Assembly: GCA_964530345.1 (NCBI GenBank) | Contig: CAZGYJ010000120.1 | Span: 1 to 9,113 of the forward strand | Direction: 5' to 3' | DNA length: 9,113 nt | DNA from: JALSJK01 sp964530345 | GTDB lineage: Bacteria > Pseudomonadota > Gammaproteobacteria > Methylococcales > Methylomonadaceae | In this document: positions 1 to 6,137 of the stretch, one piece after another | Numbering within the stretch: the stretch's first letter is position 1 | Layout: every line of letters starts with the position of its first letter | Notes under the pieces: generated by a model | What the model saw: the letters and a program-made list of their open reading frames with translations, nothing else | Database searches by the model: none | What the model was told of the DNA's origin: nothing | Program-made: the position numbers and the translations under genes

Positions 1-52
1 TACCGGCCTGTCACGCCGGGGGTCGCGGGTTCGAGTCCCGTCCGCTCCGCCA
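1..52 (+). tRNA. tRNA-Asp (GUC), 3' part only; the 5' end lies outside the window
   Basis: This is the anticodon arm, variable loop, T arm and acceptor 3' strand of a tRNA. The anticodon stem pairs 3-7 (CCGGC) with 15-19 (GCCGG) around the loop CTGTCAC, which places the anticodon GTC (Asp) at 10-12. The T loop TTCGAGT (30-36) lies between GCGGG and CCCGT. The acceptor strand CCGCTCC (42-48) is followed by discriminator G49 and an encoded CCA at 50-52. G at the discriminator position is typical of tRNA-Asp. The acceptor 5' strand and the D arm are cut off by the window edge. An intrinsic terminator follows 11 bases later, so this is the last gene of its transcription unit. Confidence 0.95.
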
Positions 53-63
53 AATAATAAAAC

Positions 64-91
64 CCCGAACCTTTGGTTCGGGTTTTTTTTT
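64..91 (+). terminator. Intrinsic terminator after tRNA-Asp
   Basis: CCCGAACC (64-71) pairs perfectly with GGTTCGGG (75-82) around a TTT loop and is followed by nine T (83-91). It ends the tRNA transcript, so ppiD needs its own promoter downstream. Confidence 0.93.
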
Positions 92-96
92 GCGTT

Positions 97-116
97 ATGA
101 TATGCATTTGTATCAT
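97..116. repeat. Short inverted repeat in the ppiD upstream region
   Basis: ATGATA (97-102) and TATCAT (111-116) form a 6-base inverted repeat with 8 bases between. It lies about 110 bases before the ppiD start, just past the tRNA terminator. It could be an operator or a chance AT-rich match. A TATGAT at 96-101, resembling a -10 box, overlaps the left arm, but its possible -35 partner (TTGGTT, 73-78) lies inside the terminator and is poor. I find no convincing promoter elsewhere in 92-223. Confidence 0.25.
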
Positions 117-223
117 CAGTAATTTTCATCGGCAAAAGAAATGATTTTTCAGATATTTGCTGACAAAATGCCGAAGAAATTGTTTTTGAAATAGCTTGAA
201 ATGTGTTGTGAAGGAAAGAATAT

Positions 224-2092
224 ATGCTGACAAAAATTAGAGAAAAAGCACAAGGCGTTTTTGCCTGGCTCATTCTTATCGCGATTACTGTGCCTTTTGC
301 ATTGTGGGGGATTCAAAATTATTTGGATGTAGGAAAAGAAACGCCGGTGGTGACTGTTGGCGATAAAGATTTCTTTCAGCGTGATGTTAATCGAGCTTAT
401 CAACAATATAGTCAGCAGCTGGCTGGCAGAGGTATTCCTGAGGAGATTATTAAAGAGCAGGCATTAAAGAAGCTGATTGGCGATGAAGTCCTTTTACAAT
501 ATGTTCAGGAGAAAGGGTTTTCGGTTACTGATAAAACGGTTCGTGCTTATATTCAGAATTTGCCTTTTTTTCAGGTGGATGGAAAGTTCTCAAAGCAACA
601 ATATAAGGCCTTTTTAGCTTCTCAAAATATGATATCAGAGCAATTTGTGCAAAAAATTCGTACCGCGATTATGATGGAACAGTTTCAGCGCGGCATTATG
701 GAAAGCGGTTTTGCAACAGATTATGACGTCGATAAATTTTATGCATTACAGAATCAAGTTCGTCATGTTCAATTTGTGCAAGTGGCCTTGAAACCAGGTA
801 CGGAAAAGCCCACAGAAGAAGAAATCAATAATTATTATCAGGAAAATCAGGACAAATATAAAACTGAGGAACAGGCAGCAATTGAATATATTGATTTATC
901 ACTTGATGATTTAGCCAAGGACATTGAAGCCTCGGATGAGCAGTTAAAGGAATTTTATGAAGAACAAAAAGAACTTTATTCAACAAAAGAGCGTAGAAAA
1001 ATAAGTCATATCCTGATTTCGTTCAAAAAATATGCAACTGAAGAAGATGCGCTAAAAAAAGCAAAAGAAGTTAGGCAACAATTACAAGCGGAAGATTTTG
1101 CCGAAGTTGCAAAACAAGCATCAGATGACACATTGACAGCCGATAAGGGTGGAGATTTGGGGCTTTTTAATGTCGGCACAATGGAGCCTGCTTTTGAAGA
1201 AGCAGCTACGAAACTTAAGGAAGGCGAGGTTTCTGATCCTGTTAAGTCTGCATTTGGCTATCATTTGATTAAAGTGACTGAGTTGAAGCCGGGAATTACA
1301 AAACCGTTTGAGCAAGTAAAAAAGGATGTTGAGAAGGCATATAAAAGAGCTCAGGCGGAAAGTATTTTCTACGAACTTTCCGAAACATTGACAGAAGTCA
1401 GTTATGAAAACCCTGACAATCTAGAAATGGCTTCTGACGCAGTGGACATCAAGCCAAAGAAGACAGCAATGTTTACACGCAATAGTGGCACTGGAATCGC
1501 AGCAGAAGAGGCAATACGCAATGCCGCGTTTTCAGAGGAAGTGCTGAAAGGAAACAACAGCGAGCCGATTGAATTAGGTTCTGAAAGAATCGTAGTTCTG
1601 AGAGTTACTGAACATAAGCCAGCTTCCGTACGGCCTTTACAGGAAGTACGGGCTGAAGTGGAAAAGGCTTTGGCGGAAAGCAAGGCCAAAGAACAGGCAT
1701 TATCTACAGCCAAGGACATAAAAAAACGATTACTAGCTGGAGAAACGTTTGATAAAATCGCTAGCGAATATGATTTGGTGGTCAAAAAATATTCTGAGCT
1801 AAATAGAAAAAATACTGAGGTTCCAGTTTTGATTAAGCAAGCAGCATTCAAACTGGCAAAACCCCAATCTGTTGATAAGCCGAGTGTTGGATTGGTCGAT
1901 CTGCCTGAAGGCGGAGTTGCAGTTGTAAGTTTATTGGCCGTTATAGAAGGCAAACCGACTGCAGAAGATGAAAAGCAGCGTGAATTAATACGAAAGAATT
2001 TATCGACTGCTTACGGCCGGCTGGATTACTCAACGGTGATTAAAGCGTTAGAAGAAAAGGCAGATATTGTGAAACGTGAGAGTGATCAATAA
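224..2092 (+). CDS. ppiD: PpiD-like periplasmic chaperone / parvulin-type peptidyl-prolyl isomerase
   Basis: This is an inner-membrane-anchored periplasmic folding factor of 622 residues, matching E. coli PpiD (623). A short cytoplasmic start is followed by one membrane helix at about residues 11-30. A SurA_N-like chaperone region covers roughly 35-180. A parvulin domain (about 258-354) has the hallmarks SHIL, KGGDLGLF and FGYHLIKV. A long C-terminal region (about 355-622) contains two weaker echoes of the parvulin end. Candidate active-site residues are H262, D301 or D302, M320, F324 and H347; E. coli PpiD lacks most of these. PpiD-family proteins sit next to SecYEG and help secreted and outer-membrane proteins fold. 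AAGGA at 211-215, 8 bases before the ATG, supports the start. The gene stands alone between two terminators and converges on fabI. Family assignment is firm; isomerase activity is inference. Confidence 0.93.
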   Translation: MLTKIREKAQGVFAWLILIAITVPFALWGIQNYLDVGKETPVVTVGDKDFFQRDVNRAYQQYSQQLAGRGIPEEIIKEQALKKLIGDEVLLQYVQEKGFSVTDKTVRAYIQNLPFFQVDGKFSKQQYKAFLASQNMISEQFVQKIRTAIMMEQFQRGIMESGFATDYDVDKFYALQNQVRHVQFVQVALKPGTEKPTEEEINNYYQENQDKYKTEEQAAIEYIDLSLDDLAKDIEASDEQLKEFYEEQKELYSTKERRKISHILISFKKYATEEDALKKAKEVRQQLQAEDFAEVAKQASDDTLTADKGGDLGLFNVGTMEPAFEEAATKLKEGEVSDPVKSAFGYHLIKVTELKPGITKPFEQVKKDVEKAYKRAQAESIFYELSETLTEVSYENPDNLEMASDAVDIKPKKTAMFTRNSGTGIAAEEAIRNAAFSEEVLKGNNSEPIELGSERIVVLRVTEHKPASVRPLQEVRAEVEKALAESKAKEQALSTAKDIKKRLLAGETFDKIASEYDLVVKKYSELNRKNTEVPVLIKQAAFKLAKPQSVDKPSVGLVDLPEGGVAVVSLLAVIEGKPTAEDEKQRELIRKNLSTAYGRLDYSTVIKALEEKADIVKRESDQ

Positions 2093-2114
2093 CTTCTACA
2101 AATTTTACGCAAAT

Positions 2115-2143
2115 AAAAGGGGCAAAATAAAGCCCCTTTTTTT
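2115..2143. terminator. Bidirectional intrinsic terminator between ppiD and fabI
   Basis: AAAAGGGGC (2115-2123) pairs with GCCCCTTTT (2132-2140) around an AAAATAAA loop. A T run (2137-2143) follows on the plus strand, and the A-rich left flank gives a T-rich tail on the minus strand. It lies 22 bases past the ppiD stop and 16 bases past the fabI stop, so it can serve both convergent genes. Confidence 0.9.
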
Positions 2144-2159
2144 ATGTCCGGAACAAATT

Positions 2160-2942
2160 TCAGGAAGCTGCAATACCCATAATATTGTATCCAGCATCCA
2201 CAAAAGTTATTTCGCCGGTGATTCCTGATGCCAGGTCTGAGCACATAAAGGCTGCAGCATTACCAACTTCTTCAATTGACACATTTCGTTTTAATGCGGC
2301 AACATCTGCGGCTTTGCTCAGCATGGATTTGAAATCATTAATACCAGCTGCGGCAAGCGTTCTTATTGGGCCAGCAGAAATCGCATTGACACGAGTGCCT
2401 TCCGGTCCCAATGCGGCGGCCATATAACGAACATTTGCATCCAGGCTGGCTTTGGCGACGCCCATGACATTGTAATTGGTAATAGCCCTTTCAGATCCCA
2501 GATAACTTAATGTAAGCAATGCCCCATTTCTTCCTTGCATCATACTTCGACCTGCTTTGGCAAGAGCAAGAAAACTGTAAGAACTGATATCATGAGCAAT
2601 GAGGAAATTTTCCCGGGTGGTTGCATCGACATAATTGCCATCTAACGCTTCTCTCGGCGCATAGGCAACGGAATGAACAATGCAATCCAGGCCATCCCAT
2701 TGTTTTGCTAATTCGGTAAAGACATTTTCAATTTGCTCATCGCTGCTGACATCGCATTCAATGGTAATGTCGGAATTACACTCACCAGCCATTTTTTCGA
2801 CTCGTCCCTGTAATTTTTCATTTTGAAAGGTAAAGGCTAATTCGGCTCCTTCACGAAACATGGCTTGCGCAATACCCCAAGCTATAGAACGATTACTGGC
2901 CAGGCCAACAATCAACACGCGTTTGCCTTGCATAAAACCCAT
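2160..2942 (-). CDS. fabI: Enoyl-[acyl-carrier-protein] reductase (NADH), FabI
   Basis: FabI carries out the last step of each elongation cycle in type II fatty acid synthesis, reducing trans-2-enoyl-ACP with NAD(P)H in the cytoplasm. The 260 residues match the family (E. coli 262). This divergent short-chain dehydrogenase has the FabI-type nucleotide motif GLASNRSIAWG (13-23), an acidic D64 in the adenine pocket, and the active-site run SYLGSERAITNYNVMGVAK. That run contains Y147, Y157 and K164, equivalent to E. coli Y146, Y156 and K163. SAGPIRTLAAAGI (189-201) is the substrate-binding loop start, and the C-terminus ends VDAGYNIMG. Residue 93, glycine in E. coli and linked there to triclosan sensitivity, is alanine here. 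The start MGFMQGKRVL aligns with E. coli MGFLSGKRIL, and a Shine-Dalgarno sequence precedes it. It is monocistronic here and divergent from the ABC operon. Confidence 0.97.
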   Translation of the reverse strand: MGFMQGKRVLIVGLASNRSIAWGIAQAMFREGAELAFTFQNEKLQGRVEKMAGECNSDITIECDVSSDEQIENVFTELAKQWDGLDCIVHSVAYAPREALDGNYVDATTRENFLIAHDISSYSFLALAKAGRSMMQGRNGALLTLSYLGSERAITNYNVMGVAKASLDANVRYMAAALGPEGTRVNAISAGPIRTLAAAGINDFKSMLSKAADVAALKRNVSIEEVGNAAAFMCSDLASGITGEITFVDAGYNIMGIAAS

Positions 2943-2950
2943 TATTATTT

Positions 2951-2956
2951 CTCCGC
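2951..2956 (-). promoter_or_regulatory. Ribosome binding site of fabI
   Basis: On the minus strand GCGGAG lies 8 bases before the fabI ATG. It fixes the start at 2942 and leaves very little room before the divergent operon. Confidence 0.75.
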
Positions 2957-2966
2957 AGTTTGTTGT

Positions 2967-2972
2967 TAGAAT
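2967..2972 (+). promoter_or_regulatory. Possible -10 element for the ABC transporter operon
   Basis: TAGAAT matches the sigma-70 -10 consensus at five of six positions and lies in the fabI/ABC intergenic gap. No good -35 is seen 16-18 bases upstream (the region reads ATTATT). If used, transcription would begin near 2979, leaving only about 7 bases before the ATG at 2986, 22 before the ATG at 3001, or 37 before the GTG at 3016. Tentative. Confidence 0.25.
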
Positions 2973-2985
2973 AGTCCAAGTATCT

Positions 2986-5163
2986 ATGACCCAAAAAGGG
3001 ATGTCCAGTTTTTCAGTGAAAATAACAACTCAAAAATTTTTTTCAATCATCTCAATCATTATGTGTTTGATGTTGATGGGTTGTGACGATTTACAGCTGA
3101 ACAACCCTTATCCGGACGAGGAAGCTGGACAGAGTATATTATATTCATCTTTTACGGAGCGGCCTAAGCATTTGGATCCAGCTGTTTCCTATAGCTCCAA
3201 TGAATATGCGTTGATTGGCCAAATTTATGAGCCGCCATTGCAATATCATTATCTTAAACGGCCCTATGTGCTGGAGCCTTTATCCGCCAGGGAAATGCCC
3301 GGCATTCGTTATTTTGATGCGGATGGTAATCAACTTGCTGACAATGTTGAATCGGAAAAAATAGCTTACACAGAGTATCTGATAAATTTATTACCTGATA
3401 TGAATTATCAGCCGCATCCCGCATTTGCCAAAGATTCTCAAGGGAAATATCTATTCCACCATCTTACAGATGAGCAGTTGGATAATATTTCCACTTTGGC
3501 TGATTTTAATGCAACAGGTTCCAGGCAAGTAATTGCGGAAGATTTTGTTTATCAAATCAAGCGCCTTGCCCACCCCAAAATTCATTCCCCCATCGCTGAA
3601 TTAATGAAGCAGCATATTGTGGGTTTGGATGATTTTTCAAAAGTGATTGCTGAAAAACAATTATTGGATATAAGGAATGAGACTATCGCAGGAGTTGAGG
3701 CGATCAATCAGAATCAATATCGAATCAAGATAAAAGGTAAATATCCGCAGTTTAAATATTGGTTGGCCATGCCTTTTTTTGCACCAATGCCTTGGGAGGC
3801 GGATGTCTTTTATAATCAGCAGGGCTTGATTGACAAAAATATCACCTTAGATTGGTATCCAGTCGGTTCCGGGCCATATATGTTGACCGAAAACAATCCC
3901 AATCGGCGCATGATTTTAAAGAAAAACCCAAATTATCATGCTGCCAGTTATCCTTCTGAAGGAGATCCAGGGGATATGGAGGCAGGGTTATTAAAAGATG
4001 CAGGGAAAATGCTTCCGTTTATTGAAAAGGTGGTGTTTATTTTGGAAAAAGAAACCATACCTTACTGGAACAAATTTTTGCAGGGTTATTATGATGCCTC
4101 TGGAATTGCTTCTGACAGTTTTGATATGGCGATTCAGTTTTCAGGGCAAGGCGCGGCAGAATTAACGCCTGAACTTAAGTCAAAAGGGATTCAACTACAA
4201 ACGGCCGTTGCCGCATCAACCTATTATATGGGTTTCAATATGCTTGATCCGATAGTGGGCGGCGATACAGAAAGAGCAAGAAAGTTGCGTCAGGCCATTG
4301 CCATTGCAATGGATTATGAAGAATATATTGCTATTTTTATGAATGGCAGAGGAATGGCAGCGCAAGGAGTGTTGCCCCCCGGAATTTATGGTTATCAGCA
4401 AGGGCAGGCGGGGATTAATCCCTATGTCTATGAGTGGGTCAATGGTTATGCGCGTAGAAAGCCGTTAAGTGTCGCAAAACAATTAATGGTAGAAGCTGGC
4501 TATGCTGATGCTATTGATCCGAAAACAGGCGAAGCATTAATTCTGTATTTCGATACTGCCGCCAGTGGGCCGGATGATCGATCCCGATTGAATTGGTATC
4601 GAAAACAGTTTGAGAAATTGGGCATTCAATTAGTCATTCGAGCAACCGACTATAATCGTTTTCAGCAAAAAATGCGTGCTGGAAATGCTCAGATTTTCAT
4701 GTGGGGCTGGAATGCCGATTATCCTGATCCGGAAAATTTCTTTTTTCTTTTATATGGCGGAAATTCCAAAGTGAAATACGCTGGCGAAAATGCCGCCAAC
4801 TATCAAAATCCAGAATTTGATCGCTTGTTTGAGAAAATGCGCAATATGGATAATGGCCCGGAACGGTTCCAGCTGATTCAACAAATGCAGGAAATTGTCC
4901 GCCACGATGCACCCTGGTTATTTGGTCTGCATCCAAAAAATTTCTCTCTTTATCACGGCTGGTATCAAAACCTCAAGCCAAATCTAATGGCCAATAACAG
5001 AATTAAATATACTCGGATTAATGCCAAACAACGGGCGGAGTTAAGAAAACAATGGAATCGACCAGTTTTTTGGCCTTTGGTTGTTATTGCGTTACTTTTG
5101 CTTGGTATGTTGCTGCCGGCTTTTTATTCCTACCAACGCCGTGCTAAGGAAACCTTGCAATGA
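2986..5163 (+). CDS. Peptide-type ABC transporter substrate-binding lipoprotein (family 5) with C-terminal membrane helix
   Basis: This is the extracytoplasmic receptor of a peptide/nickel-type (SBP_bac_5) ABC importer, 725 residues from this start. A signal peptide ends in the lipobox LMGC, lipidated Cys 33, followed by Asp-Asp, which in Enterobacteria retains lipoproteins in the inner membrane. Family 5 signatures follow: AEDFVYQIKRL (184-194), VGSGPYML (293-300), LRQAIAIAMD (434-443) and GWNADYPDPENFF (574-586). The protein is longer than DppA/OppA (about 540) and YejA (about 600). The stretch between residues 81 and 184 is expanded, and a hydrophobic helix at about 693-713 is followed by a short basic tail. 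The open frame extends upstream to 2860, but that would run through the fabI start. ATG 2986 and 3001 and GTG 3016 are all possible; none has a well-placed ribosome site. The stop overlaps the next start as ATGA. Substrate unknown; YejA-like by context. Confidence 0.88.
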   Translation: MTQKGMSSFSVKITTQKFFSIISIIMCLMLMGCDDLQLNNPYPDEEAGQSILYSSFTERPKHLDPAVSYSSNEYALIGQIYEPPLQYHYLKRPYVLEPLSAREMPGIRYFDADGNQLADNVESEKIAYTEYLINLLPDMNYQPHPAFAKDSQGKYLFHHLTDEQLDNISTLADFNATGSRQVIAEDFVYQIKRLAHPKIHSPIAELMKQHIVGLDDFSKVIAEKQLLDIRNETIAGVEAINQNQYRIKIKGKYPQFKYWLAMPFFAPMPWEADVFYNQQGLIDKNITLDWYPVGSGPYMLTENNPNRRMILKKNPNYHAASYPSEGDPGDMEAGLLKDAGKMLPFIEKVVFILEKETIPYWNKFLQGYYDASGIASDSFDMAIQFSGQGAAELTPELKSKGIQLQTAVAASTYYMGFNMLDPIVGGDTERARKLRQAIAIAMDYEEYIAIFMNGRGMAAQGVLPPGIYGYQQGQAGINPYVYEWVNGYARRKPLSVAKQLMVEAGYADAIDPKTGEALILYFDTAASGPDDRSRLNWYRKQFEKLGIQLVIRATDYNRFQQKMRAGNAQIFMWGWNADYPDPENFFFLLYGGNSKVKYAGENAANYQNPEFDRLFEKMRNMDNGPERFQLIQQMQEIVRHDAPWLFGLHPKNFSLYHGWYQNLKPNLMANNRIKYTRINAKQRAELRKQWNRPVFWPLVVIALLLLGMLLPAFYSYQRRAKETLQ

Positions 5164-6137
5164 TTCAATATATTATCAGGCGTTTTTTATATGCAATCCC
5201 CTTATTATTCGGGGTGAATGTATTAACCTTTGTGCTGTTTTTTATCGTTAACAGCCCTGATGATATGGCACGTATGCAGTTGGGACAAAAACATGTTACT
5301 GAACAGGCGGTTGAAAACTGGAAAAAGCAAAGAGGTTATGACTTGCCTTTGCTCTGGAATGAACAGCAACGTGGTTTTGATAAAGTAAAACAGACTATTT
5401 TCTTTCAAAAGTCGATAAATCTGTTTACCTTTGAATTTGGTATTTCCGATAGCGGTCGAAATATTGGCGCGGATATTAAACAGCGTATGTGGCCAAGCTT
5501 GGCAATTGCATTGCCATCCTTGTTGGTTGGTTTGTTGGTGAACATTACTGTGGCATTGATGATGGTGTTGTTTCGCAATAGTTATCTGGAATTCAGCAGT
5601 ATTGTCCTGTGCGTTATTTTGATGTCCATATCATCCCTATTTTATATTATCGGCGGCCAGTTTGTGATCGGCAAATTACTGAAGCTGGTGCCGATTTCCG
5701 GTTATGATGATGGCCTTGCTGCAATCAAGTTTTTAATCCTGCCTGTCATTATCAGTGTCGTGGCTGGAATTGGCTCCAGTGCGCGCTGGTATCGAACCTT
5801 GTTTTTGGAAGAAGTGAACAAGGATTATGTCAGAACTGCAAGAGCGAAAGGACTGACAGAAACCCAAACTTTGTTTAAACATGTGTTGCAAAATGCCTTG
5901 ATTCCTATTTTGACTGGTGTGGTTGTGGTGTTGCCGTTACTGTTTATGGGGAGTTTGATTCTGGAATCATTTTTCAGTATTCCAGGTTTGGGTAGTTATA
6001 CCATCGACGCCATTAATCGTCAGGACTTTGCAATTGTCAGGTCAATGGTATTTTTAGGTTCTGTGCTCTATATAGTAGGCTTATTGCTGACCGACATTTC
6101 TTACACCATAGTTGATCCAAGAGTCCGTTTGTCATGA
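5160..6137 (+). CDS. ABC transporter permease, YejB/DppB-like
   Basis: First membrane subunit of the importer, 325 residues, normal for the DppB/OppB family (YejB is somewhat longer). The N-terminus MIQYIIRRFLYAIPLLFGVN is typical: a basic start leading into helix 1 (about 9-30). A periplasmic loop of about 80 residues follows, then five more helices (about 111-137, 146-168, 190-206, 247-270, 295-312). The cytoplasmic EAA-type coupling motif that docks on the ATPase is at about 222-249, with the core DYVRTARAKGL and a later NALIPIL. The C-terminus ends DPRVRLS, as in many DppB proteins. AAGGA at 5146-5150 lies 9 bases before the ATG, inside the binding-protein gene. Four-base ATGA overlaps at both ends suggest translational coupling. 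The subfamily is inferred from gene order and the fused ATPase downstream. Confidence 0.92.
   Translation: MIQYIIRRFLYAIPLLFGVNVLTFVLFFIVNSPDDMARMQLGQKHVTEQAVENWKKQRGYDLPLLWNEQQRGFDKVKQTIFFQKSINLFTFEFGISDSGRNIGADIKQRMWPSLAIALPSLLVGLLVNITVALMMVLFRNSYLEFSSIVLCVILMSISSLFYIIGGQFVIGKLLKLVPISGYDDGLAAIKFLILPVIISVVAGIGSSARWYRTLFLEEVNKDYVRTARAKGLTETQTLFKHVLQNALIPILTGVVVVLPLLFMGSLILESFFSIPGLGSYTIDAINRQDFAIVRSMVFLGSVLYIVGLLLTDISYTIVDPRVRLS

Noticed and set aside
195..222. CTTGAAA at 195-201, resembling a heat-shock (sigma-32) -35 box before ppiD
   Set aside because: No CCCCAT-like -10 follows at the right distance, and the promoter would overlap the ribosome site.
1..223. tRNA-Asp 3' end as an integration (att) site
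   Set aside because: tRNA 3' ends are common integration sites, but there is no integrase, no second copy of the tRNA end in the window, and a housekeeping gene follows directly.
159..235. Repeat of GCTGACAAAA at 159-168 and 226-235, the second copy at the ppiD start
   Set aside because: Ten bases in AT-rich DNA with no matching flanks; probably chance. The first copy lacks a start codon in the same position.
1402..1953. A 183-codon open frame on the minus strand inside ppiD
   Set aside because: It lies wholly opposite a well-supported gene, has no recognisable motif, and its serine/leucine/threonine-rich translation is typical of an antisense shadow.
2185..2427. An 80-codon plus-strand open frame inside fabI
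   Set aside because: It is antisense to the conserved C-terminal part of fabI and has no features of its own.
2860..2985. N-terminal extension of the binding protein to an upstream ATG at 2860
   Set aside because: It would run antisense through the first 83 bases of fabI and put about 42 extra residues before a clear signal peptide.
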